64,000 bases of DNA. Source: Aquimarina atlantica (lineage in GTDB: Bacteria > Bacteroidota > Bacteroidia > Flavobacteriales > Flavobacteriaceae). Below, piece after piece: positions 18,720 through 26,912 of the stretch. A program made the position numbers and the translations under genes. The notes under the pieces were generated by a model. The model was not told the origin of the DNA and ran no database searches. It saw nothing but the letters and a program-made list of their open reading frames with translations. The first letter of the stretch is position 1. Each line of letters opens with the position of its first letter. The stretch spans positions 310,001 through 374,000 of the forward strand of contig NZ_AQRA01000001.1 in NCBI RefSeq assembly GCF_000626715.1, read 5' to 3'.

Positions 18720-18767
18720 GTTTCTGCAAAACTCGTTTTTGAATTACTCAAGCACAACAACAAAAAA

Positions 18768-19625
18768 ATGTCAAAAATTAAAATTGCAATTCAAAAAAGC
18801 GGGCGTCTTAATGAAGATTCAGTAAAAATATTAAAAGACTGCGGTATTTCGATTGATAATGGTAAGGATCAATTAAAAGCTCAAACCCGTAACTTTCCTA
18901 TGGAAGTTATGTTTTTAAGAAACGGAGATATACCTCAGTATCTTAGAGATGGTATCGTTGATATCGCTATTATAGGAGAGAATGTACTTATAGAAAAAGG
19001 AAAAGATATTTCGATTACAGAGCGACTTAATTTTTCAAAATGTAAAGTTTCTCTGGCGGTCCCAAAAGATTTCGAGTACAATTCGATTAAAGATCTCGAC
19101 GGAAAAAGAATTGCTACATCATACCCAAATACAGTTAATGAATATCTAGAAAAACAAGGAATCTCGGCAGAATTACATCAAATATCCGGATCGGTAGAGA
19201 TCGCACCCAATATTGGTTTGGCAGATGCAATTTGTGATATTGTATCCAGTGGTAGCACCTTATTTAAAAATAACCTTAAAGAAGTAGAGGTTATGCTTAC
19301 GTCTGAAGCTGTACTTGCGGTATCTCCAAAAATATCAGAAGACAATAAAAAACTTCTTGAAAAATTGCAATTTAGAATCAAAGCTGTTTTAAAAGCAAGA
19401 AATTCTAAATATGTCTTGCTTAATGCTCCCAATCATAAAATCGAAGATATCGTTAAAATATTACCTGGTATGCGAAGCCCTACAGTATTACCGCTGGCAG
19501 AAGAGGGCTGGAGCTCTATTCATACTGTTGTAGAAAAAAATAAATTTTGGGATATTCTTGATGAGTTAAAAGCAGAAGGAGCAGAAGGAATTTTGGTTTG
19601 TCCGATTGAAAAAATGGTTTTATAA
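18768..19625 (+). CDS. hisG: ATP phosphoribosyltransferase, long form
   Basis: First enzyme of histidine synthesis, joining PRPP and ATP. At 285 residues it is the long form with its own C-terminal regulatory ACT-like domain (about 210-285), so no HisZ is needed. Visible are IAIQKSGRLNEDS at the start and DAICDIVSSGSTL, the PRPP loop. The frame is open back to 18684, but that start would translate the attenuator hairpin. ATG 18768 (MSKIKIAIQKSG) fits the family and lies after the terminator. It is the first structural gene of the operon. Confidence 0.95.
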   Translation: MSKIKIAIQKSGRLNEDSVKILKDCGISIDNGKDQLKAQTRNFPMEVMFLRNGDIPQYLRDGIVDIAIIGENVLIEKGKDISITERLNFSKCKVSLAVPKDFEYNSIKDLDGKRIATSYPNTVNEYLEKQGISAELHQISGSVEIAPNIGLADAICDIVSSGSTLFKNNLKEVEVMLTSEAVLAVSPKISEDNKKLLEKLQFRIKAVLKARNSKYVLLNAPNHKIEDIVKILPGMRSPTVLPLAEEGWSSIHTVVEKNKFWDILDELKAEGAEGILVCPIEKMVL

Positions 19626-19666
19626 ATAATTTAATGTGTTTCTGTTACAGCAGAAAAGAAAAAGAG

Positions 19667-20950
19667 ATGCAAAAAATATACAATCCCAATAAAAATAATT
19701 GGTCAGAAATATTAAAGAGACCAACACAAACAGTGGCAGATATTGAAGAAAACGTGTTGACCGTTTTTAATGAAATTAAAACAGAAGGTGATCAGGCGGT
19801 ACAACGATATACAAAGAAATTTGATAAAGTAGATCTTGATGCAATTCTTGTAGGTTCTGAAGAAATAGAAGAAGCAAAAAAACTAATAGATCAAAACCTA
19901 AAAGATGCTATACAATTAGCTAAATCTAATATTGAAAAGTTTCATGCTGCCCAAAAGACGGATAAAGTTTCTATAGAAACAACAATCGGAGTAAAATGCT
20001 GGCAGGAGAAAAGACCAATTCAAAAAGTAGGATTATATATCCCAGGGGGGACGGCCCCTTTATTTTCTACAATTTTGATGTTAACAGTTCCTGCTAACCT
20101 TGCAGGATGCAAAGAAATTGTATTATGCTCTCCTCCAAATAAAGAAGGGAAAATCCACCCAGCTATTTTGTATGCTGCTAATCTTTGTGGAGTAACAAAG
20201 ATTTGTAAAGTAGGAGGGATTCAAGCTATTGCAGGAATGACTTTTGGCACAGAAACTATCCCGTCTGTATATAAAATATTTGGTCCGGGGAATCAATTTG
20301 TAACTGTGGCAAAGCAGTTGGCAACTAAGTTTGGAGTTGCTATAGATATGCCAGCCGGACCAAGTGAATTACTTGTAGTTGCAGATGACACTGCAGATGC
20401 ATCTTTTGTTGCCTCTGATTTGTTAAGCCAGGCAGAACACGGTAAAGATAGCCAGGTGATTTTGGTATCTACATCTAAAGAAATGATGAATGAGGTAGAA
20501 AAAGAGGTAGCCAAACAATTAGCAGTTTTGCCAAGAAAAGAAATTGCAGAAGGAGCTATATCTAATTCCAAATTGATTTATGTAGAAGATGACCAGAAAG
20601 CTATAAGATTAATTAATGAATATGGCCCAGAGCATTTTATAGTATGTGCAAAAAATGAAGATTTTTATATTGATAATGTAACCAACGCCGGTTCTGTATT
20701 TATAGGTAATTACACCCCAGAAAGTGCTGGTGATTATGCTTCGGGGACTAATCATACGTTACCAACTAATGGATATGCAAAACAATATAGCGGTGTAAAC
20801 CTGGATAGCTTTATGAAATCAATGACGTTTCAGAAAATATCAAAACAAGGCATCCAGAACATAGGTAAAGCAATTGAACTTATGGCTGAAGCAGAAGGTT
20901 TACAAGCACATAAAAATGCAGTAACATTACGATTAGATAGTTTGAAATAA
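19667..20950 (+). CDS. hisD: Histidinol dehydrogenase
   Basis: A zinc- and NAD-dependent enzyme that oxidises L-histidinol to histidine in two steps. VGLYIPGGTAPLFSTILM, VGGIQAIAGMTFGTE, GPGNQFVTVAK, DMPAGPSELLV, SQAEHGKDSQ and YGPEHF are all typical. ATG 19634 would add 11 residues with no family match (MCFCYSRKEKE). ATG 19667 gives MQKIYNPNKNNW and 427 residues, the usual length, so it was chosen. It lies about 40 bp after hisG. Confidence 0.95.
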   Translation: MQKIYNPNKNNWSEILKRPTQTVADIEENVLTVFNEIKTEGDQAVQRYTKKFDKVDLDAILVGSEEIEEAKKLIDQNLKDAIQLAKSNIEKFHAAQKTDKVSIETTIGVKCWQEKRPIQKVGLYIPGGTAPLFSTILMLTVPANLAGCKEIVLCSPPNKEGKIHPAILYAANLCGVTKICKVGGIQAIAGMTFGTETIPSVYKIFGPGNQFVTVAKQLATKFGVAIDMPAGPSELLVVADDTADASFVASDLLSQAEHGKDSQVILVSTSKEMMNEVEKEVAKQLAVLPRKEIAEGAISNSKLIYVEDDQKAIRLINEYGPEHFIVCAKNEDFYIDNVTNAGSVFIGNYTPESAGDYASGTNHTLPTNGYAKQYSGVNLDSFMKSMTFQKISKQGIQNIGKAIELMAEAEGLQAHKNAVTLRLDSLK

Positions 20951-21019
20951 TTGTTATTCGATTGATACAAGTAGCTGGTAATCATTAATTAGGCTTTAAC
21001 CAACAGCAATACATTAAAA

Positions 21020-22075
21020 ATGAACAAAACACAATTCAGCATAAAACAATTAGTTCGCAAGAACATACAATACCTAAAACCGTACAGTTCGGCCAGAGAC
21101 GAGTTTACAGATTTTGATCAGGATATGGTTTTTTTAGATGCCAATGAAAATCCTTACGAAAATGGAGTCAATCGATATCCTGATCCGCAACAGAAAAGCT
21201 TAAAAAAGATAATAGCAAATCAAAGAAAAGTTTCAGAAACCAATTTACTTCTTGGTAATGGTAGCGATGAAGTATTAGATCTGATATTTAGAGCATTTTG
21301 CGAACCTGGTATCGACAATATCATTACACTGCCCCCTACATATGGGATGTATAAAGTATTAGCAGAGATCAATAATATAGAAGAACAACAAGTATGGCTA
21401 GAAGAAGGTTTTCAACCAGATGTCGAAGCGATACTTGCTACAGCGAATAGTGATTCTAAATTACTTTTTATTTGCTCTCCTAATAATCCTTCAGGAAATT
21501 TGATTGAACAAAAACGAATAGAAGAACTTCTTGAGCGTTTTAGGGGATTGGTAATTATAGACGAAGCTTATATCGATTTTACAGATAGAGAAAGTTGGGT
21601 AGGGAGTATAGATAGGTATCCAAACCTTATAGTAACACAGACACTATCTAAAGCATATGGTTTGGCAGGTATACGACTTGGGATTTGTTATGCTTCTGAA
21701 GAAATAATAGATATTTTAAATAAAATTAAACCTCCTTATAATGTGAACGAATTAACGCAACAGCGAGCGCTGCAACGTGTTAGTAATGAAGATCAAATTC
21801 TAGCTGAAATATCTGCTATAATAGAAGGGCGTACCCTTTTGGAAGAAGCGTTATCTAACATAAGTTTTGTAGAGAAAATATTTAAAAGTGATGCCAACTT
21901 TATTTTGGTAAGAGTAGATGACGCTAATAAACGTTACGATCAGTTAATTAAGGAAGGTATTGTGGTTCGCAATAGAAGTACACAACCCTTATGCAAAAAT
22001 ACACTTCGATTTACTGTAGGTACTAAGGAAGAAAATGAAAAATTGATAGAAGTACTTACCTTAATTTCAAACTAA
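21020..22075 (+). CDS. hisC: Histidinol-phosphate aminotransferase
   Basis: A 351-residue fold-type I PLP aminotransferase that converts imidazole acetol phosphate plus glutamate to histidinol phosphate. The N-terminal LDANENPYENGVNRYPDP, LLGNGSDEVLDL, CSPNNPSGN, IIDEAYIDF, and TLSKAYGLAGIRLG with the PLP lysine are all in order. Third gene in the operon, 69 bp after hisD. A 150-bp spacer to hisB shows no further gene. Confidence 0.95.
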   Translation: MNKTQFSIKQLVRKNIQYLKPYSSARDEFTDFDQDMVFLDANENPYENGVNRYPDPQQKSLKKIIANQRKVSETNLLLGNGSDEVLDLIFRAFCEPGIDNIITLPPTYGMYKVLAEINNIEEQQVWLEEGFQPDVEAILATANSDSKLLFICSPNNPSGNLIEQKRIEELLERFRGLVIIDEAYIDFTDRESWVGSIDRYPNLIVTQTLSKAYGLAGIRLGICYASEEIIDILNKIKPPYNVNELTQQRALQRVSNEDQILAEISAIIEGRTLLEEALSNISFVEKIFKSDANFILVRVDDANKRYDQLIKEGIVVRNRSTQPLCKNTLRFTVGTKEENEKLIEVLTLISN

Positions 22076-22225
22076 TGAACTCATTTTAGAAATTTTTTAA
22101 ATAAAAGTAAAACTAGAGACAATATTACAGTATGAAATAAGCCATTACAATTAAGTTGGTATCCAACCGAAATGATGCTATGGCGATTCTATCTGACCAT
22201 TAAAAAACAATAAATATATAAATAG

Positions 22226-23362
22226 ATGAAAAAGAAAGTATTATTTATAGATCGTGATGGTACGATTATCAAAGAAACTGCAGATGAGCAAATAGATGCG
22301 TTCGAGAAAATGATATTTTATCCAAAGGCATTTACGTATTTAGGTAAAATAGCTCAGGAATTAAACTATGAATTGGTAATGATTACTAATCAGGATGGTT
22401 TGGGTACAGATGTATTTCCTGAGGATACGTTTTGGCCTGTACATAATTTTATTATAAAATCTTTTGAAAATGAAGGAGTTGTGTTTGATAAAGTATTTCT
22501 AGATAGAACTTTTCCTCATGAAAATGCAAATACCAGGAAACCAGGTACAGGCTTATTGACCGAATATTTTTCTGAAGAATATGATCTGGTAAATTCTTTT
22601 GTAATTGGAGATCGTTTGACCGATATGGAATTGGCTAAAAATCTGGGATCGAAAGGAATTTTTATTAACGATAACACTAATCTGGGAACAGGAGAAATTA
22701 CAATAAAGAAGGAAGAGTTAAACAATCATATTGCTCTAGAAAGCAATGATTGGCAAAAAATATATGAATTTCTTAAACTGAAAGATCGCGTCGTAGAAAT
22801 TTCCCGAAAAACCAATGAAACCGATATTTACATCAAACTAAATCTTGATGGTACCGGTAGAAGTGATATTAGTACAGGGTTAGAATTTTTTGATCATATG
22901 TTAGATCAAATTGCTCGTCATGGCCAAATGGATTTAGATATCAAAGTAAAAGGAGATTTAGAAGTTGATGAACACCACACTATCGAGGACACAGCAATAG
23001 CATTAGGAGAAGTGTTTAGTAAGGCTTTGGGCGACAAATTGGGGATCGAACGTTATGGATTTTGTTTACCAATGGATGATTGTTTGGCACAGGTAGCTAT
23101 TGATTTTGGAGGACGTAATTGGTTGGTATGGGAAGCAGAATTTAATCGCGAAATGATTGGTAAAATGCCAACAGAAATGTTTTTCCACTTTTTTAAATCA
23201 TTTACCGATGGAGCTAAAGCAAATCTTAATGTAAAAGCAGAAGGCACTAACGAGCATCATAAAATTGAAGCTATTTTTAAAGCTTTTGCAAAAGCTATTA
23301 AAGTTGCAGTAAAACGTGATCCCGATAAAATGATTTTACCCAGTACCAAAGGAGTGCTATAA
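22226..23362 (+). CDS. hisB: Bifunctional histidinol-phosphatase / imidazoleglycerol-phosphate dehydratase
   Basis: A 378-residue fusion of both activities, as in enterics. Residues 1 to about 165 are a HAD phosphatase with the DRDGT nucleophile motif (Asp9, Asp11) and [17 protein letters not shown]. The usual zinc-loop cysteines of HisB-N are not apparent in the [14 protein letters not shown] region. Residues about 185-378 are the dehydratase with [29 protein letters not shown] and [17 protein letters not shown], the metal-binding His clusters. It catalyses steps six and eight of the pathway. Confidence 0.95.
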   Translation: MKKKVLFIDRDGTIIKETADEQIDAFEKMIFYPKAFTYLGKIAQELNYELVMITNQDGLGTDVFPEDTFWPVHNFIIKSFENEGVVFDKVFLDRTFPHENANTRKPGTGLLTEYFSEEYDLVNSFVIGDRLTDMELAKNLGSKGIFINDNTNLGTGEITIKKEELNNHIALESNDWQKIYEFLKLKDRVVEISRKTNETDIYIKLNLDGTGRSDISTGLEFFDHMLDQIARHGQMDLDIKVKGDLEVDEHHTIEDTAIALGEVFSKALGDKLGIERYGFCLPMDDCLAQVAIDFGGRNWLVWEAEFNREMIGKMPTEMFFHFFKSFTDGAKANLNVKAEGTNEHHKIEAIFKAFAKAIKVAVKRDPDKMILPSTKGVL

Positions 23363-23428
23363 TTAGTCTAGTCACGAATTAAGATTGAAGAATTGTAAAT
23401 CTGAAAATCATAAATCTAAAAATATAAA

Positions 23429-24010
23429 GTGAAAATTGTAATTATCAATTACGGAGCAGGAAATATCCAATCTATAAAATTCGCAATACAAAGACTGGGA
23501 TATGAAGCGATATTAAGTAACAATCCCGAAGAGATCAAAGCAGCAGATAAAATCATCTTTCCGGGAGTAGGCGAGGCGAGTAGTGCAATGCATAAACTTA
23601 AAGATTCTGGATTAGATCGCTTGGTTCCAGAATTAGAACAACCTGTTTTGGGAATTTGCCTGGGGATGCAGTTAATGTGTAACTATACCGAAGAAGGAAA
23701 TACTAAGGGATTAGGGATTTTTGATGTTAATGTCGTACGATTCGATAATCATGTAAAAGTACCACAAATAGGCTGGAATCAGATAGAATCTCTCGATTCA
23801 CCTTTGTTTGATGGGATCTTAGAAAATGAATATATCTATTTGGTACACAGTTACTATGCGCCGGTTACCAAAGATACAGTTGCAAAGACTCATTATGGAA
23901 TAACGTATAGTACAGCGCTGCAAAAAGATAATTTCTACGGAACCCAGTTTCACCCAGAGAAAAGTAGTGTTGTAGGAGAGAAGATATTAAAGAATTTTTT
24001 GAAAATGTAA
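23429..24010 (+). CDS. hisH: Imidazole glycerol phosphate synthase, glutaminase subunit
   Basis: A 193-residue class I glutamine amidotransferase that supplies ammonia to HisF. The triad is visible: Cys77 in GICLGMQ, His175 and Glu177 in FHPEKSS; the oxyanion strand PGVGEASSA is present. It begins with GTG, the only reasonable start for MKIVIINYGAGN. It lies 66 bp after hisB and is separated from its partner hisF by a four-helix-bundle gene, hisA and a small ORF. Confidence 0.95.
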   Translation: MKIVIINYGAGNIQSIKFAIQRLGYEAILSNNPEEIKAADKIIFPGVGEASSAMHKLKDSGLDRLVPELEQPVLGICLGMQLMCNYTEEGNTKGLGIFDVNVVRFDNHVKVPQIGWNQIESLDSPLFDGILENEYIYLVHSYYAPVTKDTVAKTHYGITYSTALQKDNFYGTQFHPEKSSVVGEKILKNFLKM

Positions 24011-24046
24011 AAATAAAGTAATAAGTACAAAGTATTAAGTTGTAGT

Positions 24047-24403
24047 ATGAATAAATTTGAGAACCTAAATGTTTGGAAGAAATCTATGGATTTGGTATGC
24101 GAAGTTTATAAAGTAATGAAGCTTCTTCCCGATAATGAGCAATATGGTTTGGTGTTACAAATCAAAAGGTGTTCGGTTTCGATTCCATCAAATATTGCAG
24201 AAGGTGCAGGTAGAAATTCACCAAAAGAGTTTATTCATTTTTTGAGTATAGCGAATGGATCAACTTGTGAGTTAGAAACACAATTACTTTTAATCGTGAA
24301 GCTAGATTTTATAAGTAAGGATCAAATAGGTACATTACTCAATTCTTGTAGAGAGATTAGAAATATGAACTATTCTCTTCAGCGAAGCATTAAGAAATCT
24401 TAA
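24047..24403 (+). CDS. Four-helix bundle protein (S23 / rRNA intervening-sequence family)
   Basis: A 118-residue protein of the family first found in 23S rRNA intervening sequences: ENLNVWKKSMDLVCEVYKV, CSVSIPSNIAEGAGRNSPKEF and a C-terminal helical stretch with LNSCREIRNMNYSLQRS. These small helical bundles form pentamers; no function is established. It has no place in histidine synthesis, yet lies between hisH and hisA on the coding strand with 36-37 bp AT-rich spacers on each side, so the operon seems uninterrupted. It is probably an inserted gene. Confidence 0.9.
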   Translation: MNKFENLNVWKKSMDLVCEVYKVMKLLPDNEQYGLVLQIKRCSVSIPSNIAEGAGRNSPKEFIHFLSIANGSTCELETQLLLIVKLDFISKDQIGTLLNSCREIRNMNYSLQRSIKKS

Positions 24404-24440
24404 AACATAATACTTAAGACATAATACAGTAAGTAAAACT

Positions 24441-25169
24441 ATGAGAATCATAACAGCTATAGATATTATCGAAGGAAAATGTGTTCGTCTTTCGAAAGGA
24501 GATTATAACACAAAAAAAATATATAATGAAAATCCATTAGAAGTTGCTAAGGAGTTTGAAGCCCATGGAATCGAATATCTGCATTTAGTTGATTTAGACG
24601 GAGCAAAATCTAAACATATTGTCAATCATAAAGTGTTAGAGCAAATCGCTTCAAGAACAAGCTTGAAAATTGATTTTGGAGGAGGTCTTAAGACCGATGA
24701 TGATCTTAGAATCGCTTTTGAGAGTGGAGCAAATCAAATTACAGGAGGAAGTATTGCTGTAAAAGATCCCGAAATTTTTACATCCTGGTTGCAAAAGTTT
24801 GGAACAGATAAAATTATTTTAGGAGCAGATGCGCATCATGAAAAGATTGCAGTAAGTGGATGGTTAGAAGAAAGTGATAAAGAATTGATTCCATTTATTC
24901 AAGAGTATCAGAAAGAGGGAATAACTTATGTGATTTGTACCGATATTAGTAAAGATGGGATGCTACAAGGACCTTCATTCGAGCTATATCAAAGGATATT
25001 ATCTCAAACAGATCAACTTAAATTAATAGCATCAGGAGGAATCTCTGCTTTTGATGAATTACCAAAACTGGCAGAAATTGGTTGCGAAGGAACTATTATT
25101 GGAAAAGCGATTTATGAAAATAAAATAAGCTTGAAACAATTAGAAGAGTTTGTCCTGTCAAAAACATAA
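24441..25169 (+). CDS. hisA: ProFAR isomerase
   Basis: 1-(5-phosphoribosyl)-5-[(5-phosphoribosylamino)methylideneamino]imidazole-4-carboxamide isomerase, 242 residues, a TIM barrel. Catalytic Asp8 ([12 protein letters not shown]) and Asp130 ([10 protein letters not shown]) are present, as is Asp168 in TDISKDGML. Phosphate loops are [10 protein letters not shown] and IIASGGIS-like [11 protein letters not shown]. It is shorter than HisF but homologous to it. A 47-codon ORF follows 4 bp after its stop. Confidence 0.95.
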   Translation: MRIITAIDIIEGKCVRLSKGDYNTKKIYNENPLEVAKEFEAHGIEYLHLVDLDGAKSKHIVNHKVLEQIASRTSLKIDFGGGLKTDDDLRIAFESGANQITGGSIAVKDPEIFTSWLQKFGTDKIILGADAHHEKIAVSGWLEESDKELIPFIQEYQKEGITYVICTDISKDGMLQGPSFELYQRILSQTDQLKLIASGGISAFDELPKLAEIGCEGTIIGKAIYENKISLKQLEEFVLSKT

Positions 25170-25173
25170 AAAA

Positions 25174-25317
25174 ATGGAGCAAAAGTTTGCTGTTTCTTCT
25201 GAAAATAAATCTGCTGAAAAGCAACTTTTTGAAAAACTGAAGTCTATAGTACATAAAGCTCAAGAAGTAATTAGAGATTGCATCGTAAAAGAACTGAGTA
25301 AAAAAGAATTATGTTAA
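25174..25317 (+). CDS. Possible 47-residue small protein between hisA and hisF
   Basis: ATG 25174 opens 47 codons ending TAA 25315-25317, overlapping the hisF ATG (25311) by 7 bp. The product is mostly a charged helix ([20 protein letters not shown], then [18 protein letters not shown]) with a regular hydrophobic spacing. I do not recognise it. Support for translation is its tight spacing (4 bp after hisA) and the overlap with hisF, suggesting coupling. Against it, 47 codons can be open by chance, although this is unusual in AT-rich DNA. Confidence 0.45.
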   Translation: MEQKFAVSSENKSAEKQLFEKLKSIVHKAQEVIRDCIVKELSKKELC

Positions 25318-26066
25318 CAAAGAGAATTATACCGTGTTTAGATATCAAAAATGGACGTACCGTAAAAGGAGTCAATTTTGTTGATCTACGAGATGCTGGC
25401 GATCCCGTAGAACTTGCCGATGCATATTCAAAAGCAGGTGCAGATGAATTAGTGTTTTTAGATATTTCTGCAACAGAAGAACGTCGTAAAACATTAGCAG
25501 CATTAGTGCTTAAAGTAGCAGAAAAAGTAAATATCCCTTTTACTGTAGGAGGAGGAATTTCTTCTATTGAAGATGTAGATGTTTTATTGCAAAATGGAGC
25601 AGATAAGGTATCTATAAATTCATCTGCGGTAAAGAATCCACAATTGATTAATGATCTGGCAGGAAAATTTGGATCACAATGTATTACTGTGGCTATAGAT
25701 GCAAAACAAATCGATGACAAATGGATAGTACACTTAGTAGGAGGCAAAGTACCTACAGAGTTGGATTTGTTTGACTGGGCGAAAGAAGTAGAAAAACGAG
25801 GAGCAGGAGAAATATTGTTTACATCTATGGATCATGATGGTACCAAAGACGGATTTGCAAATGAAGCATTGTCTATGCTATCAGAAGAACTAAATATCCC
25901 CATAATTGCTTCTGGTGGAGCAGGAAATGTTCAACATTTTGTAGATACATTTAAAAAAGGTAAAGCAGATGCAGCACTGGCAGCAAGTGTTTTTCACTTT
26001 AAAGAAATAGAAATTAAAAACTTAAAAAAGAAATTACAGGATAATAAAATTCCTGTACGATTATAA
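25311..26066 (+). CDS. hisF: Imidazole glycerol phosphate synthase, cyclase subunit
   Basis: A 251-residue TIM barrel that makes IGP and AICAR using ammonia from His[20 protein letters not shown] carries the first catalytic aspartate, Asp11, and ITVAIDAKQ the second, Asp130. [12 protein letters not shown] and [13 protein letters not shown] are the phosphate sites. Its start codon lies inside the 3' end of the small upstream ORF. The C-terminal DNKIPVRL is typical. Confidence 0.97.
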   Translation: MLTKRIIPCLDIKNGRTVKGVNFVDLRDAGDPVELADAYSKAGADELVFLDISATEERRKTLAALVLKVAEKVNIPFTVGGGISSIEDVDVLLQNGADKVSINSSAVKNPQLINDLAGKFGSQCITVAIDAKQIDDKWIVHLVGGKVPTELDLFDWAKEVEKRGAGEILFTSMDHDGTKDGFANEALSMLSEELNIPIIASGGAGNVQHFVDTFKKGKADAALAASVFHFKEIEIKNLKKKLQDNKIPVRL

Positions 26067-26143
26067 AAAAAGAATCTTCGATAGGCAAAAACAAATGATA
26101 TAAATTTTGATATCATAGTAAAGTTCTCGAAGTGTTTTAAATT

Positions 26144-26740
26144 ATGGAAATAAATTTCAATAAAAATGGTGACGGACTCGTGCCCGCTATTATACAGGAT
26201 GCAATAACTAAGAATGTATTAATGCTTGGCTACATGAATCAAGAGGCATACAATACCACTGTAGAAACTAAAAAAGTAACTTTTTTTAGTCGTACCAAAA
26301 ATAGATTATGGACAAAAGGAGAAGAAAGTGGTAACATTTTGAATCTAGTAGACATAAAGAATGATTGCGATAATGATTCCCTTTTGATTATGGTGAATCC
26401 AGTAGGCCCAACTTGTCATAAAGGATCAGATACATGTTGGAACGAGGATAATAAACAATCTTATGGATTTTTGTCAGAACTTGAAGATGTGATTAGAAAT
26501 CGAAAAGAAAATCAGAAAGATACATCATCATATGTAGCATCGTTATTTAGGAAAGGAATTAATAAAGTAGCACAAAAAGTAGGGGAAGAAGCTGTAGAAG
26601 TAGTAATAGAGGCTAAAGACGATAATGAAGAGTTATTTTTAAACGAAAGTGCAGACTTGTTATTTCATTATTTGATACTATTACAGGCAAAAGGAGTTGA
26701 ATTAAAAGATATTGTAGAAATCTTAAAATCAAGATCTTAA
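26144..26740 (+). CDS. hisIE: Phosphoribosyl-AMP cyclohydrolase / phosphoribosyl-ATP pyrophosphatase
   Basis: A 198-residue bifunctional enzyme for steps two and three. Residues 1 to about 105 are the HisI cyclohydrolase (VLMLGYMNQEAY, FFSRTKNRLWTKGEESGN, NDCDNDSLLI and PTCHKGSDTCW zinc ligands). Residues about 110-198 are the HisE pyrophosphohydrolase (SYVASLFRKGINKVAQKVGEEAVEVVIEA). Last gene of the operon; no clear terminator hairpin was seen after it. Confidence 0.96.
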   Translation: MEINFNKNGDGLVPAIIQDAITKNVLMLGYMNQEAYNTTVETKKVTFFSRTKNRLWTKGEESGNILNLVDIKNDCDNDSLLIMVNPVGPTCHKGSDTCWNEDNKQSYGFLSELEDVIRNRKENQKDTSSYVASLFRKGINKVAQKVGEEAVEVVIEAKDDNEELFLNESADLLFHYLILLQAKGVELKDIVEILKSRS

Positions 26741-26912
26741 TTTTTCGCATTGTTTGATACAAGAAAACTATTTTTGAATTATGGCTTTAGAGTATAAAAT
26801 TTATATATATTTGTGTGAAATTTTTCCTACCCTTTATAATCTTACATTAATATAGTAAGATATGTATATCAATTATTTTAAGATATCTAACATTTATTAA
26901 ATAAAGTCAATT

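Noticed and set aside
18684..18767. Upstream in-frame extension of hisG
   Set aside because: It would translate the attenuator terminator hairpin, has no family match, and ATG 18768 gives the normal HisG start.
24011..24440. Terminal inverted repeats around the four-helix-bundle gene
   Set aside because: Only short AT-rich matches such as ACTTAA were seen on the two flanks; too weak to call a mobile-element end.
25271..25747. 158-codon reverse frame inside hisF
   Set aside because: It is antisense to the well-conserved hisF coding sequence with no recognisable domain.
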